A DNA stretch of 64,000 nt from Treponema sp. (GTDB lineage Bacteria > Spirochaetota > Spirochaetia > Treponematales > Treponemataceae). The translations under genes were made by a program, and so were the position numbers. Within the stretch, counting starts at the first letter, position 1; each line of letters opens with the position of its first letter. Below, in pieces: positions 15,727-24,339 of the stretch. The notes under the pieces are model-generated. The model saw only the letters and a program-made list of their open reading frames with translations, did not search any database and was not told the DNA's origin. The stretch covers positions 1 to 64,000 of the forward strand of contig JAFZKN010000017.1 of NCBI GenBank assembly GCA_017553635.1, given 5' to 3'.

Positions 15727-17257
15727 ATCTTGCATATTCGACGATGCGAGTTTCACGAATCATCGTAAGTTTTATCCTTCCAGGATAGCGGAGATCTGTT
15801 TCAATCTGCTTTGCAATCTTCCTTGCAAGTTCTTTAACATCACCGTCAGGAATCTTTTCGTTATTAACAAGTATTCTAAGTTCACGTCCAGCCTGAATTG
15901 CATAAGCCTTTTCAACACCGTCAAAGCTTTCTGCAATGCCTTCAAGATTTTCAAGACGTTTAACATAGTTATCAACAGTTTCACGTCTTGCACCAGGACG
16001 CGCTGCAGAAATTGCATCCGCAATCTGAACAAGAATTGCCTCAATGCTTGTAGGTTCTATATCATTATGGTGTGCACCGATTGCGTTAATTACGCGCGGG
16101 TCTTCACCCATCTTTCGTGCCATTTCAGCACCAACTTCTGCGTGATTCTGATCAGAATCGTTTTCTGCACCTTTACCGATATCGTGTAAAATTGCAGCTC
16201 TCTTTGCAAGTTCTCTGTCAGCCCCAAGTTCCGCAGCAAGCATTCCTGCAATAAGTGCAACTTCCTTCGAGTGAACAAGAACATTCTGTCCGTAACTTGT
16301 TCTAAAGTAAAGTCTTCCCAGAGCACGTACACCGTCTGTACTCATGTTATGAATTCCAAGATCAAAGAGAGCCTTTTCACCCTCTTCATAAATCTTATTC
16401 TGAACTTCTCTTGTAACCTTCTGAACGATTTCTTCGATACGTGCCGGGTGAATTCGGCCGTCAGAAATAAGACGTTCAAGTGATTCTTTTGCAATTTCCT
16501 TTCTTACAGGGTCAAAGCAAGAAATAACAACTGCTTCCGGTGTATCATCGATAATGATATCAACGCCAGTGAGAGTTTCGAGCGTACGGATATTGCGTCC
16601 TTCGCGTCCGATGATACGGCCTTTCATCTCGTCACTCGGAAGAGAAACTGTTGCTACAGTCATGTCGCCTGTAGTTTCTGTAGCTATACGCTGAATTGTC
16701 GTAACAAGAATGTCCCGCGCTTTCTTTTCAGAAGTCAGCTGTGCTTCCTGTTCAATCTTATTCAACAAAACCTGAGCATCATGTCTTGCATCATTTTCGA
16801 GATTTTTGATGATAAGTTCTTTTGCTTCCTGGGCAGAAAGTCCCGAAATTCGCTCGAGCTCTTTTCGGTATTCTTCTTCCTGAATTGCAACGCTTGCTTC
16901 GCGTTTTTCGAGAACGGCTGTGCGTTCTGCAAACTCTTTTTCCTGTTTATCGAAAGCCTGAGCTCTCTGATCTAGAAGTTCTTCTTTATGATTAACACGT
17001 GCTTCATAACGCTGTACTTCAGCACGGCGGTCCCGGTTCTCCCGTTCCTGCTGGTTTCGTTCACGAATGAGTTCATCTTTTGCATTCAGCAAAATTTCTT
17101 TTTTCTGAGCTTCAGCTTCTCTAATTGCATCCTGTTTTACACGTTCTGCTTTTTGTTCTGACGCAGATAATTGAAATCTGGCATACAGCCAGCGAATAGT
17201 CCATCCAAGAACAATTCCAACGACAGGGAGAATAATAAACCAAATATACTGTGGCAT
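15725..17257 (-). CDS. rny: ribonuclease Y
   Basis: RNase Y is a membrane-anchored endoribonuclease that starts mRNA decay. The 510-residue protein has the canonical order: N-terminal transmembrane helix (WFIILPVVGIVLGWTIRWLY), long charged coiled coil (about residues 30-190), KH domain (GRIIGREGRNIRTLETLTGVD near 212-232) and HD domain (AAILHDIGKG near 355, metal-binding His-Asp). It ends with GRIKLTMIRETRIVEYA, as in the family. Its own promoter has a perfect 16-bp palindrome over the -10. GAGGAG precedes the ATG. Confidence 0.96.
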   Translation of the reverse strand: MPQYIWFIILPVVGIVLGWTIRWLYARFQLSASEQKAERVKQDAIREAEAQKKEILLNAKDELIRERNQQERENRDRRAEVQRYEARVNHKEELLDQRAQAFDKQEKEFAERTAVLEKREASVAIQEEEYRKELERISGLSAQEAKELIIKNLENDARHDAQVLLNKIEQEAQLTSEKKARDILVTTIQRIATETTGDMTVATVSLPSDEMKGRIIGREGRNIRTLETLTGVDIIIDDTPEAVVISCFDPVRKEIAKESLERLISDGRIHPARIEEIVQKVTREVQNKIYEEGEKALFDLGIHNMSTDGVRALGRLYFRTSYGQNVLVHSKEVALIAGMLAAELGADRELAKRAAILHDIGKGAENDSDQNHAEVGAEMARKMGEDPRVINAIGAHHNDIEPTSIEAILVQIADAISAARPGARRETVDNYVKRLENLEGIAESFDGVEKAYAIQAGRELRILVNNEKIPDGDVKELARKIAKQIETDLRYPGRIKLTMIRETRIVEYAR

Positions 17258-17287
17258 TTAAACTCCTCGCATTTTATTAAATTGTTC

Positions 17288-17325
17288 GTACTATTAATAG
17301 TACCTTAATATAAGTAAGAAGTCAA
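17288..17325 (-). promoter_or_regulatory. rny promoter with palindrome over the -10
   Basis: Minus-strand TTGACT (17320-17325), 17-bp spacer, TACTAT (17297-17302). Positions 17288-17303 read GTACTATTAATAGTAC, a perfect 16-bp palindrome covering the -10 and probable start site. It could be an operator, or a fold at the mRNA 5' end. Confidence 0.65.
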
Positions 17326-17338
17326 ACGTTTTTTCACA

Positions 17339-18142
17339 TTACATTTCAAAATCGGTGCCCAGATAGATGGTTCTGGCCTGTTCAGACTTGAGAATATCCT
17401 CTTTCTGGCCCTGTGTTACGATCTGGCCATTGTTTATAATGATGGCACGGTCTGTAATTTCGAGGGTATCACGTACGTTGTGGTCAGTAATAAGGATTCC
17501 TATACCTCTTTTGGCGAGAAGTTTTATAAGTTTTTTGATGTCAGCAACTGCAATCGGGTCAATTCCTGCAAAAGGTTCATCAAGCATAAGAAATTTAGGC
17601 TGAATTGCTAAAGAACGGGCAATTTCTGTTCTCCTGCGCTCACCGCCTGAAAGAGTATAGGCTTTTTGCCGTCTGATTCTGGTAATTGAAAACTCTTCAA
17701 GAAGGGTTTCAAGCGTCTGTTTTTTCTGCGCAGCTGTCAGATCACGTCTTGTTTCGAGAATAGACCATATATTATCTTCTACCGTCATCTTTTTAAATAC
17801 TGACGGTTCCTGCGGGAGGTAAGAAATCCCCTTTTGAGCCCTCTTATACATCGGAAGCTCTGTTACGCGTTCTTTATCAAGAAATACTTCACCCTGGGTC
17901 GGCTTATAAAAGCCTACAATCATATAAAAAGTTGTTGTTTTCCCTGAACCATTCGGACCTAGAAGACCTAAAACCTCACCGGTTTTCATTTCAAAGTCGA
18001 TTCCCTGAACGACTTTTTTCTTTCCAAATGTTTTATAAAGGCTGGATGCTCTCAAAACGTGAACTTTGTTCTGAAAAGATTCATACTCATAAGTATCATT
18101 TTCTTGAGTTTCAAATTCCTGTCCTTCGATTTCTTCGTCCAT
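17339..18142 (-). CDS. lptB: LptB-type ABC transporter ATPase
   Basis: A single-cassette ATPase of about 267 residues with Walker A GPNGSGKTT, signature LSGGERRRTEIARSLA, Walker B FLMLDEPFAGIDP and switch ITDHNVRDTL; the wording GIDPIAVADIKKLIKLL and TDHNVRDTLEITDRAIII is distinctive of LptB, the cytoplasmic motor that lifts lipopolysaccharide from the inner membrane. An acidic N-terminal extension of about 30 residues (EEIEGQEFETQENDTYEYE) precedes the core. It directly follows the LptC/LptA-like gene, which supports the assignment. The start is ATG 18142 or GTG one codon upstream. Confidence 0.9.
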   Translation of the reverse strand: MDEEIEGQEFETQENDTYEYESFQNKVHVLRASSLYKTFGKKKVVQGIDFEMKTGEVLGLLGPNGSGKTTTFYMIVGFYKPTQGEVFLDKERVTELPMYKRAQKGISYLPQEPSVFKKMTVEDNIWSILETRRDLTAAQKKQTLETLLEEFSITRIRRQKAYTLSGGERRRTEIARSLAIQPKFLMLDEPFAGIDPIAVADIKKLIKLLAKRGIGILITDHNVRDTLEITDRAIIINNGQIVTQGQKEDILKSEQARTIYLGTDFEM

Positions 18143-18145
18143 CAC

Positions 18146-19279
18146 CTAATTTCCTGACTTCTTTGATTTAACAGTTCCACGAATGTTTCCATCCATAACA
18201 ATTTCTTCTGTATCCATGTTAAACGAAATCGTCTGCGCCCTGAACATATCGTCTTCCTGTTTTACACTCGCATTTCCGCTAAGCTCAAGAGTCTGTTCTT
18301 TTTTTCTATAAATTGAATATGCACCTGTACAAACATTCTGTTTCTGCTTTAATTCAACATCAACCTGCATTATCGCAACATCAGTGTTCTGATCATATTC
18401 TATAATCTGTGCTTTTGCTACAACATCATTTTTTAAATCTTTAAGCTCCACATCCCCGGAAAGAACTACAATTTTTGTATCACGGTTATATTCCATACTC
18501 GAAGCTTTAAACTCAAGCTCACTTTCAGAATTTGTACCTGAAATGTTTCCTCTGGCTTTAATTATATTAAAATCTTTACCTGAAAGTTCAATTAAATCTG
18601 CCCTTATTTCCATTGATGATGTTTTTACAACCGCATTTCCACTTAATACAGTTGAATTTTCTTTCGAGCTGTTTTTATCCGATGAAACACTGCCTTTCAT
18701 CGAATCACCTGAAAAAGTAATGTCATCTTTTGAACCGGAAGTATTTATCTGCTTTCCGCGTACTGAACTTGAAAAAAGAAATTCATTACTTACAGCGCTT
18801 GCACTGAAATCTTTTCCCGTTATTTCAAGGTCATCTTTTTTTATCGTAATCTCTTTACCTTTAGCACTTACAAGCTGCTCTGTTTTCCCATTCCACTTAA
18901 GGCTGTCGCCCGTAATGTACACATTTTGATTTTTGTCTATAAACTGAATTCCGTCAAAAAGCGTAAAGATTTCATTTTTTGAATCTGCACTTACCAGAAC
19001 TGCTTTTCCAGATGCTTTTTCGTTTACATTCGAATCATACATCGTAAAGTAAACATCTTCTGCAAAAGCAAGTCCATCTTTTTTATACTGCTCGAAAACC
19101 TTACCCGAAAGTTCCACTTCTTTTTTATTATCTGAATACCTTTTGTAAATTACATTTTCAAAACGGAGCTGGGGAACAGATTCTTCTGCCCTGATATCAT
19201 TCTGATATTTGAGCGAACAGCCCTGAAAAATGAGGAAAATACAAAACATCTGTAGTGAGGTAAGACAGATTTTCTTCAT
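18146..19279 (-). CDS. LptC/LptA (OstA)-like lipoprotein
   Basis: A predicted lipoprotein of 377 residues with lipobox IFQGC (Cys near residue 21). The mature protein is made of repeating beta-jellyroll segments: an LptC-like first half (VYFTMYDSNVNEKASGKAVLVSAD, VYITGDSLKWNGKTEQLVSAKGKEITIKKDD cut here) and an LptA-like second half with LSGNAVVKTSSMEIRADLIELSG, VVLSGDVELKDLKN and EYDQNTDVAIM elements. It would form the periplasmic bridge of a lipid or glycolipid transporter with the LptB encoded next. The start at 19279 is at the signal peptide; a TATAAT ends six bases before it, so the mRNA may be leaderless. It has no Shine-Dalgarno. Confidence 0.78.
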   Translation of the reverse strand: MKKICLTSLQMFCIFLIFQGCSLKYQNDIRAEESVPQLRFENVIYKRYSDNKKEVELSGKVFEQYKKDGLAFAEDVYFTMYDSNVNEKASGKAVLVSADSKNEIFTLFDGIQFIDKNQNVYITGDSLKWNGKTEQLVSAKGKEITIKKDDLEITGKDFSASAVSNEFLFSSSVRGKQINTSGSKDDITFSGDSMKGSVSSDKNSSKENSTVLSGNAVVKTSSMEIRADLIELSGKDFNIIKARGNISGTNSESELEFKASSMEYNRDTKIVVLSGDVELKDLKNDVVAKAQIIEYDQNTDVAIMQVDVELKQKQNVCTGAYSIYRKKEQTLELSGNASVKQEDDMFRAQTISFNMDTEEIVMDGNIRGTVKSKKSGN

Positions 19280-19285
19280 AACACA

Positions 19286-19314
19286 ATTATATAACAGTAA
19301 AGTAGACAAAACAA
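19286..19314 (-). promoter_or_regulatory. lptCA-lptB promoter
   Basis: Minus-strand TTGTTT (19309-19314), 17-bp spacer, TATAAT (19286-19291). The chosen ATG begins six bases downstream, at or beside the expected transcription start. Confidence 0.6.
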
Positions 19315-19337
19315 TAACTTTATGCTTAAATTTTCCT

Positions 19338-20420
19338 ATGGACAATAAGAATACTATTCAAACTATTTTTATCTTTGCTCTTTTAGCACTCTTTGCCGTT
19401 GCCTGTATAGCAATGATTTATCCGTTCTTTACGGTAATTCTCTGGACAACCCTGCTCTACATAATATTCAGACCACTTCATGCAAAGTGCTTTCTAAAAC
19501 TTGACAGAACAAAAAAATTCTACAGACTAAAAAAACATCTCCTTGCAGGAGCTTTTTCACTTGGTATTCTTATCGTAATCATCACACCGATTATTGTTAT
19601 AAGCATAATGCTTATGCAGGAATTTATTTCTTTTATCCAGGAAACAATTGCGTTCTTAAAAGACAATCCTGATTTTTTTTCACACGAAGGTCCATTTGAA
19701 GCTTTTTTTACATTCTTCAATAAACTTGGCGTAAACATTCCTAACTTTGATGCAGAAACATTGAGAACTTATACAATTCAATATCTGCAGACATACAGCA
19801 CAAAAATCTTAAGCATCGGAACATCGATTGTAGGCAAAACAGGAAACTTTTTACTTTCTCTTTTATTCATTGTATTCTCATTATTTTTCTTTTTCCTTGA
19901 CGGTCAGTATCTTGCGACAGTTTTTAAACAGGCTCTTCCTGTTAAAACAGAATATATGTCTGTTCTTATTGGAAAGTTTACAGAAATTACAAGAAATCTT
20001 TTTTCAGGATATATTCTTGTTGCCTTGTATCAGGGACTGATTGCCTTTATCATAATGCTTATTTTTAAGATAAAAGGTGCCCTTCTTTTTTCTGCAGTTC
20101 TTATGCTCGCATCATTTATTCCTCTTCTGGGTGCATCAATTGTCTGGCTTCCAATCGGAATTGTTTTGTGCTTTACTCAATCCATTGTAAAAGGAATTTT
20201 ATTTATCATTATATGTGGAGTCTGTGTAAGTCTCCTGGATAATTTTCTCCGTCCGTTCCTTTTAAAAGACAGAATAAATGCGCATCCGCTTATTATTTTC
20301 TTTTCGATTCTCGGCGGAATTAAAGTTTTCGGAATGAACGGTTTAATTATCGGACCACTTGTAGTAATTCTTTTCTTTACTGTTCTGAATATGCTTTTAA
20401 ATACAAAAGAAAAAGAGTAA
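19338..20420 (+). CDS. AI-2E family / PerM-type membrane transporter
   Basis: A 361-residue inner-membrane protein of the UPF0118 (AI-2 exporter, PerM/YdiK) family. It has about seven transmembrane helices: two at the N-terminus, one near residue 80 (FSLGILIVIITPIIVIS), a large extracytoplasmic middle with the family's FLSLLFIVFSLFFFFLDG-type helix, and the conserved C-terminal block (LVALYQGLIAFIIMLIFKIKG, NFLRPFLLKDRINAHPLIIFFSILGGIKVFGMNGLIIGPL, split here). The substrate is not predictable; exporters of AI-2 and sodium-proton antiporters are known members. I start at 19338 (MDNKNTIQ), because upstream codons run into the divergent gene. Confidence 0.85.
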   Translation: MDNKNTIQTIFIFALLALFAVACIAMIYPFFTVILWTTLLYIIFRPLHAKCFLKLDRTKKFYRLKKHLLAGAFSLGILIVIITPIIVISIMLMQEFISFIQETIAFLKDNPDFFSHEGPFEAFFTFFNKLGVNIPNFDAETLRTYTIQYLQTYSTKILSIGTSIVGKTGNFLLSLLFIVFSLFFFFLDGQYLATVFKQALPVKTEYMSVLIGKFTEITRNLFSGYILVALYQGLIAFIIMLIFKIKGALLFSAVLMLASFIPLLGASIVWLPIGIVLCFTQSIVKGILFIIICGVCVSLLDNFLRPFLLKDRINAHPLIIFFSILGGIKVFGMNGLIIGPLVVILFFTVLNMLLNTKEKE

Positions 20421-20442
20421 AAATCTGATACACACTGATTCT

Positions 20443-21516
20443 TTAGAAAATCGGATAACAGTCGAAGCCCGCTGTCTTTAACTGAAGTCCGATATTTCCT
20501 TTTTCATTTTCATCAACAATTACAATATAATATTTATTCCCAGAAGGACGAACTTCTTCTTCGATATATGCTTTAAATCCTTTTTCCTTTAATCGTCCGA
20601 CAAGTGACTCTGCATTTTCTTTTTTTCCAAAAAGACCAACCTGCTGTCTTTTAATTTTTTCTTCTTTTGAATCAGGCGCAGCACCTGCTTTAGCAACTTC
20701 TACATTCGAACTTTTTGCAACTGTAATATTTTTTGCCTGTTCATTTTGTGCCTTTGCAATTGCATTTCCCTTCCGTGGAACAAAGAACCAGAATGGTGTC
20801 GGCATAAGATTAGCTTTTCCAGAAACGACACCTGCTTCTGGACTCAATGGATAGTTTTTCTTTATCTGAACTGCCGCATCATCATCATCTGCAATATACC
20901 ATAACGTAAAAAGAAGTGAAGGTTTTACAGATTCCATTTCTGGAATAGAAAGATAACCTTTTATAAAAAGAATAATTGCATTAAGCTGTTCATCTGAAGG
21001 ATCATCGCAAAGCTGAGCCCATATTTCATAAAGTTTTATTCTTGCCTGTATTTTCTGATCCTTAGAATTCCTTATATTTGAATTTAAATAAGAAAGCGCA
21101 GTCTTTGCTTCACCACAATTTAAGCAGCACCTTACTGCATCTAAAACCAGAATACTCGGCGTTTTCTTTAACATGTTGTAAACGATTTTATCCTGCGGAG
21201 CCGATTCTTTTGTAAGCTTAAAGGAATTGATTTCTTCCTGACTTACTTTAATTCCCGCAGCTTTTGCAAAAGATTTAGAAGCATCACTGTAAAGTCCTGA
21301 CTGCTCCTGAATGCATCCCAGAAATGCATAAAGTACACGTACAGAACACAGATCTTCTATTGGAATGACATTTTTTTTCAGATATTCAATTGATTCATCA
21401 ACATTATCACATTCAAGAGCCTTTTTTATAACACCAGCTGCAGAGCTTTGCGCAAAAAGAAATCCTGAGGAAAATATAAGAAATGCAATAGAATATAGAA
21501 TTTTTTTCATTATCAT
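20443..21516 (-). CDS. exported SPOR-domain protein
   Basis: A 357-residue exported protein with a signal peptide (ILYSIAFLIFSSGFLFAQ). The middle part (about 25-220) is helical and TPR-like with several cysteines. The C-terminal 70 residues are a SPOR domain: QQVGLFGKKENAESLVGRLKEKGFKAYIEEE, then YYIVIVDENEKGN. SPOR domains bind denuded peptidoglycan glycans at division sites, so a septal or cell-wall role is likely. AGGAAG precedes the ATG at 21516, which overlaps the upstream stop. It ends the folD-miaB unit. Confidence 0.8.
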   Translation of the reverse strand: MIMKKILYSIAFLIFSSGFLFAQSSAAGVIKKALECDNVDESIEYLKKNVIPIEDLCSVRVLYAFLGCIQEQSGLYSDASKSFAKAAGIKVSQEEINSFKLTKESAPQDKIVYNMLKKTPSILVLDAVRCCLNCGEAKTALSYLNSNIRNSKDQKIQARIKLYEIWAQLCDDPSDEQLNAIILFIKGYLSIPEMESVKPSLLFTLWYIADDDDAAVQIKKNYPLSPEAGVVSGKANLMPTPFWFFVPRKGNAIAKAQNEQAKNITVAKSSNVEVAKAGAAPDSKEEKIKRQQVGLFGKKENAESLVGRLKEKGFKAYIEEEVRPSGNKYYIVIVDENEKGNIGLQLKTAGFDCYPIF

Positions 21517-21929
21517 TCCGCTTCCTGTTCAGTTTCGGAACTTTTATGTGTCTTCTTTAGTTTTTGAATTTTATCAAGAATCTTTTCACGGGTGGTTTTA
21601 CCGCTATCACTGTAACTCAGTTTCTTATTTTCAGTTTCCTGAACGTCAGCACTTCTTTTTCTTTCTTTTGCCTTTGCTTTTTGCTGGTCTCTGACTTCCT
21701 TTTCTTCGGCCTTTCTCTGCTTCTTTAACCTACTGAAAAAAGCTATTGGAAGTGAACACAAAACACCAAACGCAAATGAAATAAGAGAATTCATAAACAC
21801 CGGAACATTTTTTACTGTCGTAGTAAAAAGCCAGATATCACATTTGTTATCCAGATTATATCCCATAAAAAATGAAAACGCTGTAAGCGCCACAATTAAA
21901 CATATTAATTTAGCCACCATACTACTCAC
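21513..21929 (-). CDS. small membrane protein, LapA-like (DUF1049-like)
   Basis: A 138-residue protein with two hydrophobic helices (LICLIVALTAFSFFMGYNL and MNSLISFAFGVLCSLPIAFF) joined by a short polar loop, followed by a highly charged, coiled-coil-prone cytoplasmic tail (LKKQRKAEEKEVRDQQKAK). This topology matches LapA-type membrane proteins of lipopolysaccharide assembly, but the match is by layout and weak wording rather than clear motifs. It sits 20 bp after miaB and overlaps the SPOR gene by four bases, so all are co-transcribed. Confidence 0.6.
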   Translation of the reverse strand: MSSMVAKLICLIVALTAFSFFMGYNLDNKCDIWLFTTTVKNVPVFMNSLISFAFGVLCSLPIAFFSRLKKQRKAEEKEVRDQQKAKAKERKRSADVQETENKKLSYSDSGKTTREKILDKIQKLKKTHKSSETEQEAE

Positions 21930-21949
21930 TTCTCCCGGTTCAACAATTT

Positions 21950-23332
21950 TTATACCAAAGTCCCTCGGAATGTATTTCCACTCAGACTCAATAACTTAAC
22001 TTTTACAAACTTTCCTATTGAACTTTTTTCGGCCGCAAATGCAACTCTTTCATCCTGCTGTGTTTTTCCCAAAAGTTCACTTTCGTTATCACGGCTTACA
22101 TTTTCAACAAGTACATCTACCGTGTCTCCAACGCGCTTAAGCATTTCCATTTTTGTAATCTCAAGCTGAAGATCTATAATGCGCTGAAGTCTTTCTTTTT
22201 TTAACCCAAGTTCAACCTGATCATTTCTCACAGATGCAGGAGTTCCTTCCCTAGGATTATAGTAATACATAAATGCATTTTCGTATAGAATTGTTTTCAT
22301 AAGTGAAATAACTTCTTCGAAATCTTCTTCTGTTTCGCCAGGGAAACCTACCATTATATCTGTAGTAAGAGATACATCAGAAATTTTACTTCGGATTTTT
22401 TCAACAAGCTTAATATAATCTTCGCGTGTATAACGACGGTTCATCTCGTGCAAAACTTTTGTCGAACCATGCTGTACCGGAAGATGAATGTGATGGCAAA
22501 GCTGTTTTCGTTTTGAAATTACATCAATAAGCTTTTCTGACAGATCCTTTGGATGACTCGACATAAATCTAACCCAGCCGATACAGCTGCCGGTTTTTTC
22601 TATGTGATCACATATTCTCTCAAGAAGCTCTGGAAAATCTACTCCGTCATAAGAATAAGAGTTTACGTTCTGTCCTAAAAGTGTAATTTCCTTTACTCCA
22701 TTTTTAGAAAGAAAATCAATTTCCTTTAATATATCTTCTACGCTTCGACTTTTTTCTCTGCCCCGTACATATGGAACAATGCAGTATGTACAGAAATTAT
22801 TACATCCATGCATAACAGGAACAAATGCGCTGAATGCACCTGGTTCAAGCGAAACAGAAGAAAATTCGTATTCTTCCGGATTGTTTACAAGTTTAAGATT
22901 AGACGGATTAATTTTATTTTCTATTGCAGAAATAATATCACCAAACTGTTTTTTTGCATAAGTTCCGACTACATAATCAACAACCGGATAATCTTTTTTA
23001 AGGGATTTTAAAAGTCTCTCTGCCATGCATCCCATTACGACTAATGTGAGAGGCTTTGCCTCTTCTTTAACATATTCTGCAGCAAGGTCGAGAGTTTTTG
23101 ATTTTGCATCAGGTTTCTTTTCCCTTAAAGCTTTAAGACCGGTAAACCATCCCAGACGTCCGAATATTCTATTCTCTGCAGTCTGTCTTACAGAACATGT
23201 ATTGATGATTACAAGATCACTTACCTGAACATCTTCTGCCTTTGTCCATCCACGTGAAATTAAAAGCTGTTCAACTGCCGCAGATTCTGCAATGTTCATC
23301 TGACAGCCGTAAGTTTCAAAAAAATAAGTCAT
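21950..23332 (-). CDS. miaB: tRNA-2-methylthio-N6-dimethylallyladenosine synthase MiaB
   Basis: MiaB is a radical-SAM methylthiotransferase that modifies A37 of tRNAs reading UNN codons. The 460-residue protein has the UPF0004 domain with three cluster-binding cysteines (YGCQMN at residue 10, NTCSVR near 46, VMGCMAERL near 102), the radical-SAM motif CNNFCTYC near 177, and a C-terminal TRAM domain (VDVLVENVSRDNESELLGKT). It starts directly after the folD stop, with no gap. Confidence 0.95.
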   Translation of the reverse strand: MTYFFETYGCQMNIAESAAVEQLLISRGWTKAEDVQVSDLVIINTCSVRQTAENRIFGRLGWFTGLKALREKKPDAKSKTLDLAAEYVKEEAKPLTLVVMGCMAERLLKSLKKDYPVVDYVVGTYAKKQFGDIISAIENKINPSNLKLVNNPEEYEFSSVSLEPGAFSAFVPVMHGCNNFCTYCIVPYVRGREKSRSVEDILKEIDFLSKNGVKEITLLGQNVNSYSYDGVDFPELLERICDHIEKTGSCIGWVRFMSSHPKDLSEKLIDVISKRKQLCHHIHLPVQHGSTKVLHEMNRRYTREDYIKLVEKIRSKISDVSLTTDIMVGFPGETEEDFEEVISLMKTILYENAFMYYYNPREGTPASVRNDQVELGLKKERLQRIIDLQLEITKMEMLKRVGDTVDVLVENVSRDNESELLGKTQQDERVAFAAEKSSIGKFVKVKLLSLSGNTFRGTLV

Positions 23333-24214
23333 CTACACCGCCGCATTCTGATTCATTGCTGCTTCAAGAGTATTTACCATGAGCATTGCAATTGTCATAG
23401 GACCTACTCCACCAGGAACCGGTGTAATGTAAGAAGCGATTTCTGAAATTGCATCATATTCAACATCACCACAAAGTCTGAAACCACTTTTTTTCGTGCT
23501 GTCAGGAATTCTATTAACTCCGACATCAATTACGACTGCCCCTGGTTTTACCATATCCTTTGTTACTGTCATCGGGTGACCTGCAGCTGCTACAATAATA
23601 TCTGCCTGGCGAACCATAGAAGCAATATCCTCTGTTCCTGTATGACAGATTGTTACAGTTGAATTTACTGCTTTTGACGACATCAAAATTGAAAGAGGTT
23701 TTCCTACTATATTAGAACGTCCGATTATTACACAGTGTTTTCCGCTTGTTTCAATATTCATTTTCTGAAGAAGAACTAACACTCCGTGCGGCGTACATGG
23801 CAAAAATGATTTTCTGCCAATCATAAGATTTCCGACATTAACAGGATGGAAACCGTCTACATCCTTTTCTGGGTTTATTGCCATAATTACACGGTCTTCG
23901 TTAATGTGCTTTGGAAGTGGAAGCTGTACTAAAATACCGTTTACGGTTTTATCTTCGTTAAGTTTTTCTATGAGTGAAATAAGCTCTTCTTCGCTCGTAT
24001 TTTCCGGAAGTTTTACACTTTTATCTGCCATTCCGGCTTCTGCAAGAGCTTTCTGCTTTCCTGTTACATAAGAAACACTGGCCGGGTTTTCACCTACTAA
24101 AATAACGGCAAGACAGGGTGTTACCCCCTTTGATTTGAGTTCCTTTACTTTTTCTGCTACTTCATCCCTCACGCTCTTTGCCACGGCCTTACCGTCAACT
24201 ACAAAAGCACTCAT
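23333..24214 (-). CDS. folD: bifunctional methylenetetrahydrofolate dehydrogenase / cyclohydrolase FolD
   Basis: FolD interconverts 5,10-methylene-, methenyl- and 10-formyl-tetrahydrofolate in one-carbon metabolism. Diagnostic blocks are PCLAVILVGENPASVSYVTGKQK cut to its parts (catalytic Tyr and Lys near residues 50-56), ILVQLPLPKHI, DVDGFHPVNVGNL, the NAD(P) fold GRSNIVGKPLSILM near 168 and TPVPGGVGPMTIAML near the end. At 293 residues it is of normal length. The start at 24214 is chosen for GGGAG eight bases upstream. It heads an operon with miaB. Confidence 0.96.
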   Translation of the reverse strand: MSAFVVDGKAVAKSVRDEVAEKVKELKSKGVTPCLAVILVGENPASVSYVTGKQKALAEAGMADKSVKLPENTSEEELISLIEKLNEDKTVNGILVQLPLPKHINEDRVIMAINPEKDVDGFHPVNVGNLMIGRKSFLPCTPHGVLVLLQKMNIETSGKHCVIIGRSNIVGKPLSILMSSKAVNSTVTICHTGTEDIASMVRQADIIVAAAGHPMTVTKDMVKPGAVVIDVGVNRIPDSTKKSGFRLCGDVEYDAISEIASYITPVPGGVGPMTIAMLMVNTLEAAMNQNAAV

Positions 24215-24262
24215 ATTTTCTCCCGGACTGTAACTAAACAAATCCTAATTTATTTAATTTTA

Positions 24263-24291
24263 TTGAATAAAGACAATAAAAAATGTATTAT
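24263..24291 (+). promoter_or_regulatory. promoter of the 24340 barrel gene
   Basis: TTGAAT (24263-24268), 17-bp spacer, TATTAT (24286-24291). The leader is about 40 nt with GAGGA (24332-24336) before the ATG, the classical layout in contrast to many neighbours. Confidence 0.6.
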
Positions 24292-24339
24292 TCTGTTAGT
24301 ATAACAAAAATTCTATTTAAATTCTATCTGTGAGGAATT

